Counted from the first letter of the stretch, positions 20,720 through 29,721 are shown. The stretch: 64,000 nt of DNA from Streptomyces sp. NBC_01481 (GCF_026339995.1 NZ_JAPEPT010000007.1:380191-444190), one strand, 5' to 3'. The notes: a model not told the origin generated them from the letters alone. Numbers and translations are program-made.

Positions 20720-20857
20720 CTGAACAAAGGTCTGTCAAAGTTTTACGAAATCGGCGCGAGATATTGCGGTCTCCTGTCGCCGGTGGTTGAGTGTGCCGCG
20801 CTCCCGCAGCGTGTCTGCCGCGGGGTCATCCACGCTCATGCCCGAAGGGGACCACCC

Positions 20858-22243
20858 ATGAGAAGTGCTACGACCGTCCTCGTCACCGCGCTCGCCCTCA
20901 CCGTCCTGGCCGCCTGTGGCACGAGCAGCAGCGGCGACAACGACGAGGGCTCCGGCGGCGGTTCGTCCGACCCGTCGGCGCCACTGGACCCGAAGACCAA
21001 GCTGACGCTCACGATCGACTGCATGCCCTCGCCCGCCAAGGCCGCGGAGCTCAAGGAGTGGAACGAGGACGTCAAGGCATTCAACACGACGTACCCGAAC
21101 ATCAAGATCCAGGGACGCTCGACGCCCGGCCAGTGCCTCGAGCCGCCGCGCTTCACCGCGATGCTGAAGGCCAAGTCCCAACCGGACGTGTTCTATACGT
21201 ACTTCACCGATCTCCAGCAGGTCCTCGACAACGCCGGAGCCGAGGACATCTCGGCGTACGTCACCCCCAAGACGGTCCCCGCGCTCGCCGACATCGACGC
21301 CGACGTCATGAACTCCCTCAAACACGAGGGCAAGCTCTACGGACTGCCCACCAGCAACTACACCATGGGTCTGCTCGTCAACCGCAAGCTCTTCCAGCGG
21401 GCCGGGCTCAACCCCGACAACCCGCCGAAGACCTGGGCCGAGGTCCGTACCGCGGCCAGGGCGATCGCCGGGCTCGGCAAGGGAATCGCGGGATACGGCG
21501 AGTACAGCGCGGGCAACACCGGCGGCTGGCACTTCACCGCAACGATGTACGGCCTCGGCGGCGAGGTCGTCGACGCGAGCGGCAAGAAGGCCGCCTTCAA
21601 CAACGACCTGGGCAGGCAGATCGTCCGGAACCTGCACACCATGCGCTGGGACGACGACAGCATGGGCAAGACCCAGCTGCTCAAGTGGGGCGACCTGCAG
21701 AAGCAGATAGCGAGCGACAAGCTCGGGATGTTCCTCGCCGCGCCCGACGACATCGCGTACATGGTCCAGCAACTGGGCGCCACGTACGAGAACTTCGGCA
21801 TGGGTCCGATCCCCGGCCAGCAGAACACCCTCTTCGGCGGCAACAACTACATGATCAAGAAGGGGATCTCCCCGGACAAGATCAAGGCCGCGGTCGCCTG
21901 GCTCAACTTCAAGAACCTCACCCTCGGCAAGGGCCAGTTCGACTGGGCACGCACCAAGGCCGACGGTCTTCCCGTCGGTGTCCCGCAGCCCAACTTCTGG
22001 CTGGGCACCAGCAAGACCAAGGACGACGCGGCACGCGCGGCCAGTGCCACCATGCCGGTGCAGAACTTCAAGGCATTCATGGACAACCCGGTCAAGGGCA
22101 AGGCCGAACCGCCCAAGGCCCAGGAGATCTACAAGGTCCTGGACAACGTGATGTCGGCAGTGCTCACCAACGAGAAGGCCGACGCGGGCAAGCTGCTGGC
22201 CACCGCCGAAACGCAGGTCAACCAGATCCTGGCGAACCAGTAG
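20858..22243 (+). CDS. ABC sugar-binding lipoprotein
   Basis: The 461-residue family 1 extracellular solute-binding protein carries a lipoprotein signal with lipobox LAAC (Cys20) and a Ser/Gly-rich tether. Typical motifs of oligosaccharide binders follow (NTGGWHFTATMYGLGGEVVD; NPPKTWAEVRTAARAIAGLG). It should deliver an oligosaccharide released by the glucanase to the permeases. Start ATG 20858 follows GAAGGGG. It is the first gene of a binding protein-permease-permease-hydrolase operon with a 138-nt upstream gap in which no GCAA/TTGC operator was seen. Confidence 0.92.
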   Translation: MRSATTVLVTALALTVLAACGTSSSGDNDEGSGGGSSDPSAPLDPKTKLTLTIDCMPSPAKAAELKEWNEDVKAFNTTYPNIKIQGRSTPGQCLEPPRFTAMLKAKSQPDVFYTYFTDLQQVLDNAGAEDISAYVTPKTVPALADIDADVMNSLKHEGKLYGLPTSNYTMGLLVNRKLFQRAGLNPDNPPKTWAEVRTAARAIAGLGKGIAGYGEYSAGNTGGWHFTATMYGLGGEVVDASGKKAAFNNDLGRQIVRNLHTMRWDDDSMGKTQLLKWGDLQKQIASDKLGMFLAAPDDIAYMVQQLGATYENFGMGPIPGQQNTLFGGNNYMIKKGISPDKIKAAVAWLNFKNLTLGKGQFDWARTKADGLPVGVPQPNFWLGTSKTKDDAARAASATMPVQNFKAFMDNPVKGKAEPPKAQEIYKVLDNVMSAVLTNEKADAGKLLATAETQVNQILANQ

Positions 22244-22246
22244 CCG

Positions 22247-23206
22247 ATGTCGGCCCCCACACTCACCCCGCGCAAGGCCCCACCGCGCCCCGGGCGCGCC
22301 ACCGGGCTCCCTACGAACGCATCGAGGGAGGCGTTCGTACGGGCCCTGCGCCGCAATCTGTCAGCACACGGCTTCCTGATCGGCGCCGTGCTCTGCTTCT
22401 CGTTCTTCTCCTGGTATCCGATGGTCAGGGAGTTCGTCCTGGCCTTCCAGAAGACGGAGGACGGACGCACCACCTGGGCCGGCTGGTCCAACCTCAGCAC
22501 CGTGTTCAACGACCCGGCCTTCTGGCAGGCATGGCGCAACACCCTGCTGTTCACCGGCCTCGCGCTGCTGCTCGGCTTCGCCGTCCCGTTCGTCGTCGCC
22601 CTGGTCCTCAATGAATTCCGGCACGCGCAGGGCTACTTGCGGCTGCTGGTCTATCTGCCCGTCATGCTGCCGCCGGTCGCGTCCGTCCTGCTTTTCAAGT
22701 ATCTGTACGACCCCGGATACGGACTCCTCAACCGGATACTGGAACTGCTGCACCTCCCGCAGCAGCAGTGGCTCCAGGACCCCGACACGGCGATGCTCTC
22801 GGTCGTCATCGCCGCCACCTGGATGAACATGGGCGGCGCGACCCTGATCTATCTCGCCGCACTGCAGGGCATACCGGGGGAGCTCTACGACGCGGCGGAG
22901 CTCGACGGCGCCGGCCTGCTGCGCAAGATCTGGTACGTCACCATCCCGCAGACCCGGCTGATCCTCTCGCTGATGCTGCTCATGCAGATCATCGCGACGA
23001 TGCAGGTCTTCACCGAGCCGTTCCTGCTCACCAACGGCGCGGGTCCCGAAGGGTCCACGACGACCGTCGTCTATCTCATCTACCAGTACGCCTTCAACTT
23101 CAACAACTACGGCAGCGCGGCCGCGCTCGGCCTGGTCCTGCTCGTACTGCTCGCGGGGTTCTCCGGGGCGTACGTACGGCTCAGCCGCGCAGGCGACGAC
23201 GAGTAG
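22247..23206 (+). CDS. ABC sugar permease (MalF type)
   Basis: The 319-residue permease has six hydrophobic helices and the EAA loop that docks the ATPase (ELYDAAELDGAGLLRKIWYVTIP; EAA-like, G at its conserved place). It starts 3 nt after the stop of the binding protein gene, so it is co-transcribed and probably coupled. It forms a heterodimer with the next gene product. Confidence 0.92.
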   Translation: MSAPTLTPRKAPPRPGRATGLPTNASREAFVRALRRNLSAHGFLIGAVLCFSFFSWYPMVREFVLAFQKTEDGRTTWAGWSNLSTVFNDPAFWQAWRNTLLFTGLALLLGFAVPFVVALVLNEFRHAQGYLRLLVYLPVMLPPVASVLLFKYLYDPGYGLLNRILELLHLPQQQWLQDPDTAMLSVVIAATWMNMGGATLIYLAALQGIPGELYDAAELDGAGLLRKIWYVTIPQTRLILSLMLLMQIIATMQVFTEPFLLTNGAGPEGSTTTVVYLIYQYAFNFNNYGSAAALGLVLLVLLAGFSGAYVRLSRAGDDE

Positions 23207-23222
23207 GACGGGGGAGACGGAC

Positions 23223-24098
23223 ATGAGCACACGCACACTCATCTCACCGGCCCAACTCGCGAGGCCCCGCGCGAAGTTCCTCTACTGGACGGTTTTCGTC
23301 CTGGTCGTCGGCCTCTTCACCCTGGTGTTCCTCGGCCCGCTCTACTGGATGGTCTCCGGCGGGCTCAAGACCACCCAGGAGGTCGTCCAGTCACCGCCGA
23401 CCTTCCTGCCCCAGGCCGTGCACCCGGAGAACTACTCGCGGGCCTGGGACGTGATGGACCTGGCCCGGCTGCTGTTCAACACCCTCTACTACGCCTTCGG
23501 CGCGCTCGCCTTCCAGCTGGTCCTCGACGTCGCCGCGGCCTACTCGCTCTCCAGGCTCCGGCCCGTGTTCGGCAAGGTCATCCTCGCGATGATGCTGGCC
23601 ACGCTGATGATCCCGGCCACCGTCCTGGTCGTACCGCAGTATCTGACGGTGCTCGACGTGCCGGTCGTGGAACGCAATCTGCTCAACTCGCCCTGGGCGA
23701 TCTGGCTTCCGTCCGTCACCAACGCCTTCAACATCTTCCTGCTGAAGCGGTTCTTCGACTCGATCCCGGGCGAGCTCCTGGACGCGGCAGCCATCGACGG
23801 AGCCTCCCGGATGCGGACCCTGTGGTCGGTCGTACTGCCGATCTCCCGGCCGATCCTCGGCGTCGTCTCCATCTTCGCGGTCGTCGGAGTCTGGAAGGAC
23901 TTCCTCTGGCCGATGCTCACCCTGCCCGATCCGAGCAAGCAGACCCTCAATGTCGGGATCTACTCCCTGGCGAACGGCGTGCCCGAGAACGTGCTGATCG
24001 CGGCGCTGACCATCGCGTCCGTGCCGACGCTGCTGATCTTCCTGATCTTCCAGCGCAACATTATGAGCGGTCTCACCGCGGGCGGCCTGAAGGGTTGA
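23223..24098 (+). CDS. ABC sugar permease (MalG type)
   Basis: The 291-residue permease has six transmembrane segments and the EAA motif (ELLDAAAIDGASRMRTLWSVVLP). GGGGGAGACGG-like sequence precedes ATG 23223. There is no ATPase gene nearby; in Streptomyces the shared ATPase MsiK energises most such importers, and this is the expected partner (established for other loci, inferred here). Confidence 0.92.
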   Translation: MSTRTLISPAQLARPRAKFLYWTVFVLVVGLFTLVFLGPLYWMVSGGLKTTQEVVQSPPTFLPQAVHPENYSRAWDVMDLARLLFNTLYYAFGALAFQLVLDVAAAYSLSRLRPVFGKVILAMMLATLMIPATVLVVPQYLTVLDVPVVERNLLNSPWAIWLPSVTNAFNIFLLKRFFDSIPGELLDAAAIDGASRMRTLWSVVLPISRPILGVVSIFAVVGVWKDFLWPMLTLPDPSKQTLNVGIYSLANGVPENVLIAALTIASVPTLLIFLIFQRNIMSGLTAGGLKG

Positions 24099-24153
24099 AC
24101 CCGGCCCTGTCCCAGGGGCTGACCCGGCCTTGTCCCAGGGGCTGAACCCGGCC
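24097..24153 (+). repeat. short tandem repeat, unit 23-24 nt
   Basis: Two near-identical copies (24097-24120 and 24121-24143) and a partial third (24144-24153) start at the stop of the permease gene. The unit contains ACCCGGCC and TGTCCCAGGGGCTGA. It lies in the 154-nt gap before the glucosidase gene. No function is evident; it could form alternative hairpins. Confidence 0.7.
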
Positions 24154-24252
24154 CGCCGCACCGCTCTTCGTCAAGCCTCCGCCGCCGGCCTCACTCCGGC
24201 GCCCTGCTGTCGGGCCGGCGGCGGAGTCCCACCTGCCCGAAAGGACCGTCAC

Positions 24253-25869
24253 GTGGCAGCCCCTCCTCCGGATCACGCGGACGTGGACCGTACGGACGAC
24301 TGGTGGCGTTCGGCCGCCATCTACCAGGTGTACCTGCGCAGCTTCGCCGACGGCGACGGGGACGGCACGGGCGATCTCGCGGGCGTCCGGGCGAGACTGC
24401 CCTATCTCGCCGAACTCGGCATCGACGCGGTCTGGTTCAACCCCTGGTACCTCTCCCCGATGGCCGACGGCGGCTACGACGTGGCCGACTACCGTGCCGT
24501 CGACCCGGCCTTCGGGACCCTCGCCGAGGCCGAGAAGCTCATCAGTGAGGCCAGCGAGCTGGGGATCCGCACCATCGTCGACATCGTGCCCAACCATGTC
24601 TCCGACCAGCACACCTGGTTCCGCTCGGCCCTCGCCGCCGGACCGGGCAGTCCCGAGCGCGAACTCTTCCACTTCCGTCCCGGCCGCGGTGCGAGGGGCG
24701 AACTGCCGCCCAACAACTGGCCGTCGCAGTTCGCCGGGGAGACCTGGACCCGCGTGCCCGACGGCGAGTGGTATCTGCACCTGTTCACCCCGGAGCAGCC
24801 CGATCTCAACTGGGACCACCCCGTCGTACGCCAGGAGCACGAGGACGTCCTGCGCTTCTGGTTCGAGCGCGGTGCCGCGGGTGTACGGATCGACTCGGCC
24901 GCCCTGTGCGCCAAGGCCCCCGGTCTGCCGGACGCCGACGAGGACGACACGACGCTCTACGTCGACCGCGACGAACTGCACGACATCTACCGCGCCTGGC
25001 GGGCTGTCGCCGACGAGTACGGCGGGGTCCTCATCGGCGAGCTGTGGGTGCCCGACCCGGACCGCTTCTCCCGCTATCTGCGATCCGACGAGCTGCACAC
25101 CGCCTTCAACTTCGACTTCCTGGCCCGCCCCTGGGAGGCGGCCGAGCTTCGTGCCTCCATCGACACCACGCTCGCCTTCCACGCCCCGGTCGGCGCTCCG
25201 GCGACCTGGGTGCTGTGCAATCACGACGTGACCCGCACGGTCACCCGCTACGGGAGGGACGACACCGGCTTCGACTTCGCGAAGAAGCGCTTCGGAACCC
25301 CCACCGACCTGGCCACCGGCACCCGGCGCGCCCGGGCCGCGGCCCTGCTCTCGCTCGCCCTGCCCGGTTCCGTCTATCTGTTCCAGGGCGAGGAACTGGG
25401 GCTTCCCGAGGCGGACATACCGCTCGACCGCATCCACGATCCGATGCACTTCCGCTCCGGGGGAGCGGACCCGGGACGCGACGGCTGCCGGGTGCCGCTG
25501 CCCTGGGCCGCGGACGCGCCGTACTACGGATTCGGCTCGGCGGTGGATCCCTGGCTTCCGCAGCCCGAGGGCTGGGCCCCGTACGCCGCCGACGTGCAGG
25601 CGGCCGATCCCGGCTCGATGCTGAACCTCTACCGGCGGGCCCTGCGGCTGCGCCGGGCCGGGCCAGGGTTCGGGGACGGACCGCTGCGCTGGCTGCCGGC
25701 CGCGCCCGGAGTCCTCGTCTTCGGGCGTGGCGGTGGACTGATCTGCGTCGTCAATCTCGCCGGGGACCCCGCCGAACTGCCCGGCCACACAAGCGTCCTG
25801 CTGACGAGCGGCCCGCTGGACGACGCGGGCCGGCTGCCGCGGGACACGGCCGCCTGGCTGCGGGCCTGA
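24253..25869 (+). CDS. intracellular alpha-glucosidase (GH13)
   Basis: The 538-residue (beta/alpha)8 enzyme lacks a signal peptide, so it acts in the cytoplasm. GH13 motifs are present: I (DIVPNHVS), II with nucleophile Asp214 (GVRIDSAA), III with acid/base Glu263 (IGELWVP) and IV with transition-state Asp325 (LCNHDV). The sequence resembles oligo-alpha-glucosidases of Streptomyces transport operons. In this setting it should split imported nigero- or malto-oligosaccharides to glucose. Start GTG 24253 follows AAAGGA at 24240-24245. Confidence 0.9.
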   Translation: MAAPPPDHADVDRTDDWWRSAAIYQVYLRSFADGDGDGTGDLAGVRARLPYLAELGIDAVWFNPWYLSPMADGGYDVADYRAVDPAFGTLAEAEKLISEASELGIRTIVDIVPNHVSDQHTWFRSALAAGPGSPERELFHFRPGRGARGELPPNNWPSQFAGETWTRVPDGEWYLHLFTPEQPDLNWDHPVVRQEHEDVLRFWFERGAAGVRIDSAALCAKAPGLPDADEDDTTLYVDRDELHDIYRAWRAVADEYGGVLIGELWVPDPDRFSRYLRSDELHTAFNFDFLARPWEAAELRASIDTTLAFHAPVGAPATWVLCNHDVTRTVTRYGRDDTGFDFAKKRFGTPTDLATGTRRARAAALLSLALPGSVYLFQGEELGLPEADIPLDRIHDPMHFRSGGADPGRDGCRVPLPWAADAPYYGFGSAVDPWLPQPEGWAPYAADVQAADPGSMLNLYRRALRLRRAGPGFGDGPLRWLPAAPGVLVFGRGGGLICVVNLAGDPAELPGHTSVLLTSGPLDDAGRLPRDTAAWLRA

Positions 25870-25890
25870 CGCAGGGAGTCCTCTGCCCGC

Positions 25891-27126
25891 TCACGGCAGC
25901 GGCCTGGGAGGGCGGGGGCCGTCGTACTGCCCGCTCGGACGCATCCGCAGCGGGCGCTCCTCGTACTCCTCCAGCGCGTGCGCGATCCAGCCCGCCGTAC
26001 GCGCCACGGCGAACACCGTCTCGCCCGCCTCAGCCGGCATACCCGACGCCACCGAAAGCACCGCCAGCGCCAGGTCGACATTGGCGTGCAGCTCCACATG
26101 GCGGGCCGTCGTCACCTCCACCTCGCGCGCCGCCTCCAGCGCGGGACGGGCCGCGGGCAGCTCTGCGAGTGCGCCGAACAGTGCCTCGGCGCGAGGGTCC
26201 TTGCCCGGGTAGAGCCGGTGGCCGAGACCCGGCACCCGACGGCCCGCCCGCAGATGGTCCGCCACCACGGGCGCGGCGCTTCCCCGCTCCAGGACCTCGG
26301 CCAGCATCCGGTGCGCGAGACCGCTGGCGGCTCCGTGCAGCGGGCCTTCCAGCGCGCCGAGACCCGCGGAGACAGCGGCGTAGGGGTGGGCACGCGCCGA
26401 GGCCGCGACCCGTACGGCGAGCGTCGATGCGGCCAGATCGTGGTCGATCAGCAGCGAGAGTGCCGTGTCCAGGGCTCGTACGGACCTCTCGTCCGGGCGC
26501 TCGGCGGTGAGCCGTGACCACAGCCGCCCGGCGATCCTGCCCTCGCCACGATGCTGTTGCCCGACCGTGGGGAGCGCGTCGACCAGGGTGGGGATCAGCA
26601 TGCGCGCGCTGCCGAGCACGGCGTCCCGGTCGAGGTCGAAGCGCAGCGGATCCGCGACGGCGGCCGCGATGGCGGCGACCCGCAGCCGGTCCGTCGATCC
26701 GCTGTGCGCGGGCAGCGCGTCGACCGCGCGACGGGCCGCGGCGAGTGTCTCGGGCGGAGACGTGAACCGTACGCCAGGTCGCAGGGTGCCGGTCCAGAGC
26801 CAGTCGGCGATCTCCTCGTAGCCGTAGCGGCGGGCGAGTTCGGTCGCGTCGACGCCCCGGAAGTAGTAGCGGTCCTTGTCGATCAGGGTGATGTGAGTGC
26901 GGATCCGCTGGGTGATGTCGCTGCCGGACGACGGCTCGCGCCGGCCCCTGCGCACGAGCGCGTCGACCTCCTTGGCGTCGAAGGTGCTGCCGCGGCCGGT
27001 GGGGTCGCGCCTGCTGGAGAGCTGGCCGCGGCTGACATACGCGTACACCGTCTCGGGTTTCACACCGAGCCGTGCGGCCGCCTCCTTGGTGGTCAGCCGC
27101 TCGCCGTCCGCTGCGTGGTCCGTCAT
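25891..27126 (-). CDS. citrate synthase-like protein with N-terminal DNA-binding domain
   Basis: The 411-residue protein fuses an excisionase/MerR-like helix-turn-helix (LTTKEAAARLGVKPETVYAY, residues 10-29, then RGSTFDAKEVDALVRR) to a full citrate synthase domain (about 75-400). Citrate synthase landmarks are kept: the His of EGPLHGAASG, the His of GLGHRLYPGKDPRA and the Asp of ANVDLAL. It may therefore be catalytic, a metabolite-sensing regulator, or both. It is divergent from the second citrate synthase, with a 15-bp palindrome between. Start ATG 27126 is used; an in-frame ATG at 27153 would place the N-terminus inside the palindrome. Confidence 0.85.
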   Translation of the reverse strand: MTDHAADGERLTTKEAAARLGVKPETVYAYVSRGQLSSRRDPTGRGSTFDAKEVDALVRRGRREPSSGSDITQRIRTHITLIDKDRYYFRGVDATELARRYGYEEIADWLWTGTLRPGVRFTSPPETLAAARRAVDALPAHSGSTDRLRVAAIAAAVADPLRFDLDRDAVLGSARMLIPTLVDALPTVGQQHRGEGRIAGRLWSRLTAERPDERSVRALDTALSLLIDHDLAASTLAVRVAASARAHPYAAVSAGLGALEGPLHGAASGLAHRMLAEVLERGSAAPVVADHLRAGRRVPGLGHRLYPGKDPRAEALFGALAELPAARPALEAAREVEVTTARHVELHANVDLALAVLSVASGMPAEAGETVFAVARTAGWIAHALEEYEERPLRMRPSGQYDGPRPPRPLP

Positions 27127-27143
27127 GCCGTCACCGTACACAT

Positions 27144-27158
27144 ATTGATTCAATCAAT
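27144..27158. promoter_or_regulatory. 15-bp palindrome between divergent citrate synthase genes
   Basis: ATTGATT-C-AATCAAT is a perfect AT-rich dyad in a very GC-rich region. A second weaker dyad (TGAT-ccc-ATCA, 27167-27177) follows, and TTGACA at 27160-27165 could be the -35 box for the rightward gene. The DNA-binding domain of the adjacent fusion protein is the obvious candidate binder; this is inference. Confidence 0.65.
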
Positions 27159-27213
27159 GTTGACAGTGATCCCATCAAGCATGGACAGTCGAATCAAGTT
27201 CAGGGAGGACACC

Positions 27214-28377
27214 ATGCAGAGCACCGGGACCACCGCACCCGTCGACGTACCGCGCGGACTCGCGGGCGTCGTCGTCACCGACACCGCGCTGGGCGACGTC
27301 AGAGGGCGCGAGGGCTTCTACCACTACCGCCAGTACTCGGCCGTCGAACTCGCAGAGCGGCGCGGCTTCGAGGACGTCTGGCATCTGATGTTCCACGGCG
27401 AACTGCCGGACGCCGCGCAGCGTGCGGCCTTTGTGAAGCACACCACGTCTCTGCGCCGTCTGCCCGACGACGTCCGCGCCGCACTGCCCGCGATAGCCAG
27501 CTCGAGCGCGCTGTCCGGGCCGCTCGCCGGACTGCGTACTGCGCTCTCCCTGCTGGGAGCCTCCGCGGGGCTGCGCCCGGTGTACGACCTCGACACCGAC
27601 CGCCGCCGCACGGACGCACTCGCCGCGTGCGCGGCCGTGCCGACGCTGCTCACCGCGCTGCACCGGCTGGGCCAGGGGCTGGAGCCCGTCGAACCGCGTG
27701 ACGACCTGCCGTACGCCGCCAACTACCTCTACATGCTGACTGGTTCCGAGCCGGAGCCGGCGCGGGCCCGGGCGATCGAGCAGTACCTCGTCTCCACCGT
27801 CGACCACGGCTTCAACGCCTCGACCTTCACCGCCCGCGTGATCGCCTCCACCGGAGCCGATGTGGCCGCCTGCCTCGTCGGAGCGATCGGTGCGCTCTCG
27901 GGTCCGCTGCACGGCGGCGCCCCGAGCCGGGCTCTGGACACCCTCGACGCGATCGGCACGCCGGAGCGGATCGACCCCTGGATCAGGGAACGGGTCCTGG
28001 CGGGCGAGCGGATCATGGGCTTCGGTCATCCCGTCTACCGCACCGAGGACCCGCGCTCGCGGATGCTGCGAGGCATCGCCGAGAGCTTCGGCGGACCGCT
28101 GGTGGAGTTCGCGGTCGAGGTGGAGGCGCGCGTCGAGGCGATCCTCGCCGAACTCAAGCCGGGCCGTGAGCTGCACACCAATGTGGAGTTCTACGCCGGG
28201 GTGGTCATGGAACTGTGCGGACTGCCGCGCGAGATGTTCACGCCCACGTTCTGCGCGGCGAGGGTCGTCGGCTGGAGCGCCAACATCCTGGAGCAGGCCG
28301 AAGACTCCAAGATCATCCGCCCGTCGGCCCGCTATGCGGGACCTCCGCCGCCCCAGCCCGTTCCGGTGGCGTCCTGA
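27214..28377 (+). CDS. citrate synthase family protein
   Basis: The 387-residue protein covers the whole citrate synthase fold. The two catalytic His motifs are seen (GPLHGGAPSRAL and GFGHPVYRTEDPR). At the third catalytic position, normally Asp in NVD, the sequence reads HTNVEFYAG with Glu325. In studied citrate synthases Asp to Glu lowers activity, so it may use another acyl donor (for example propionyl-CoA) or be slow. AGGGAGG at 27202-27208 fixes ATG 27214; an in-frame ATG at 27181 is less likely. It is divergently paired with the fused homologue. Confidence 0.88.
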   Translation: MQSTGTTAPVDVPRGLAGVVVTDTALGDVRGREGFYHYRQYSAVELAERRGFEDVWHLMFHGELPDAAQRAAFVKHTTSLRRLPDDVRAALPAIASSSALSGPLAGLRTALSLLGASAGLRPVYDLDTDRRRTDALAACAAVPTLLTALHRLGQGLEPVEPRDDLPYAANYLYMLTGSEPEPARARAIEQYLVSTVDHGFNASTFTARVIASTGADVAACLVGAIGALSGPLHGGAPSRALDTLDAIGTPERIDPWIRERVLAGERIMGFGHPVYRTEDPRSRMLRGIAESFGGPLVEFAVEVEARVEAILAELKPGRELHTNVEFYAGVVMELCGLPREMFTPTFCAARVVGWSANILEQAEDSKIIRPSARYAGPPPPQPVPVAS

Positions 28378-28386
28378 CAAACGTCT

Positions 28387-28414
28387 GGCCCGGTACCGCA
28401 GGCGGTGCCGGGCC
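28387..28414. terminator. terminator between citrate synthase and DUF6082 genes
   Basis: An 11-bp stem with one wobble pair (GGCCCGGTACC at 28387-28397, GGTGCCGGGCC at 28404-28414) lies 9 nt after the citrate synthase stop and before the convergent small gene. Confidence 0.75.
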
Positions 28415-28428
28415 GGGGTGCTTTGCGG

Positions 28429-28665
28429 CTAGGAATCGGGGATGTCAGCCTTCGCTCGGATGAGGGTCTCGCGCGAGATCACGACGATCCGCTCGTGGTC
28501 TGCCCGGCCTGCGTCGGACGGGAGCTCGTTGTCCAGCGCCTCCGTCGCCTCTGTCCCGATGACGGCAAAGTCACCGGTGCTCAGCTCGAAAATGTCAGGA
28601 CATGTCTGTCCTGACATGCTTCCGCGCTGACGGGGGGATGCTCCGATCCGGCGCACGATCTTCAA
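28429..28665 (-). CDS. conserved small protein of unknown function
   Basis: The 78-residue acidic, soluble protein has no motif I recognise. It starts at TTG 28665, with GAGGA 8 nt upstream; GTG 28656 is an alternative. A gene of this kind often accompanies DUF6082 genes in Streptomyces, and here it lies 80 nt downstream of one on the same strand. Codon bias is weaker than in core genes, as for accessory genes. Confidence 0.65.
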   Translation of the reverse strand: MKIVRRIGASPRQRGSMSGQTCPDIFELSTGDFAVIGTEATEALDNELPSDAGRADHERIVVISRETLIRAKADIPDS

Positions 28666-28745
28666 TTGGGGTGTCCTCAGAGAGCTAGGGGGCGCGAATT
28701 ACGGCATTGTAATTCGCGGCGCAAGACCGACGGCGCGCGCCTACA

Positions 28746-29411
28746 TCAATCGGCCCACCAATCACGACCCTCCTCCTCGTGGCGAATGATGAGGCGATCG
28801 ACGAGTCGACCGAGGTAAGCCTCTTGAGATTCGTATCGCACGCTGGCGCGATGGCTCCTTGTGGCAGCCCAGAACTCACGGAAGATAGGGTTCCGGCAAA
28901 TCACTCGAAGGTGTCCCCGGACATCATCCTCCGTGGCCGCCCCGATCCGGTAGGCGTGCAGCACATGCTGATAGAGGGCGTTGGCGTACAGGTACTGACG
29001 CTGTTTCACGGGTGACAGTCGGGTGTCGTACGTGTCCAGTACGGCGGCCAGGTCCGGATCGTCCATCGCCTTGCTCAATAGCTCGAAGTGCAGTCGCTGC
29101 TGGTTGGTGATGTCGGCACGGCGTTGTAAGCCGTTGGCCTGTTCCATGTGTGCCAGCTGGGTGCTCAGGTTGCCGTTGTGGCGGTGCATTTGCTGGTGCT
29201 GGATCACGAGGGCGACGATGACTGCGCCGAAGGCGAGGCCGGAGAAGACCGCGTTGGCGGCTGATACGTCCGTGTCGGGCGCGAGTTCGTTCATCGTGAC
29301 ACTGATGGCCAGGCTGAGCGTCGCGACAAGTCCGATGACGGCGATGGCGCACACGATGACCACGGCAACGCCGACGGCGACTCCTCGTTGGGCGCTTCCC
29401 TGTGTGGTCAT
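28746..29411 (-). CDS. DUF6082 membrane protein
   Basis: The 221-residue protein has two N-terminal transmembrane helices (about residues 9-38 and 50-70), then a helical cytoplasmic domain with the DUF6082 pattern (ADITNQQRLHFELLSKAMDD, then a region ending RDWWAD). Function is unknown; DUF6082 genes are numerous and Streptomyces-specific. ATG 29411 follows GGGGGTT. It is likely co-transcribed with the downstream 78-residue protein gene. Confidence 0.85.
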   Translation of the reverse strand: MTTQGSAQRGVAVGVAVVIVCAIAVIGLVATLSLAISVTMNELAPDTDVSAANAVFSGLAFGAVIVALVIQHQQMHRHNGNLSTQLAHMEQANGLQRRADITNQQRLHFELLSKAMDDPDLAAVLDTYDTRLSPVKQRQYLYANALYQHVLHAYRIGAATEDDVRGHLRVICRNPIFREFWAATRSHRASVRYESQEAYLGRLVDRLIIRHEEEGRDWWAD

Positions 29412-29721
29412 GTCAACCCCCGATCCACAAGCGGCCGTTCGCCGGTCACCGGGCAGGGACGTGCTGGGGCCGGCGTGCGGTCGCAGTCTGCGCATGCTGT
29501 CGCCCTGCCGCCGAGCGGCTCTGATCGGTGAAGGGCGAAAGGTGGAGGGCGAGGATGAACCAGTCGCCGTCCCAAGGAGGTTGCCCGGCGGGCGGCTGTA
29601 GCAATCGCGCATCTGAGCGCCTGAGACGAACATTTTGGCTCATGAGGGGGGCAAGGGCGCAACCTTTGCCGTTTTCAGTCACGGGAGTAACTGAATATCG
29701 GGTCGACTACGATCCTTGCGC
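29412..29721. other. divergent intergenic region, DUF6082 / CobW-type gene
   Basis: In these 310 nt the only element I can place is TACGAT at 29708-29713, a good -10 box 9 nt before the GTG of the GTPase gene, which implies a leaderless transcript. No Zur-like palindrome, RNA gene or repeat was found. Confidence 0.5.

Noticed and set aside
29660..29721. Zur box before the CobW-type GTPase gene
   Set aside because: Streptomyces COG0523 genes are often Zur-regulated, but no TGAAAATGATTTTCA-like dyad is present.
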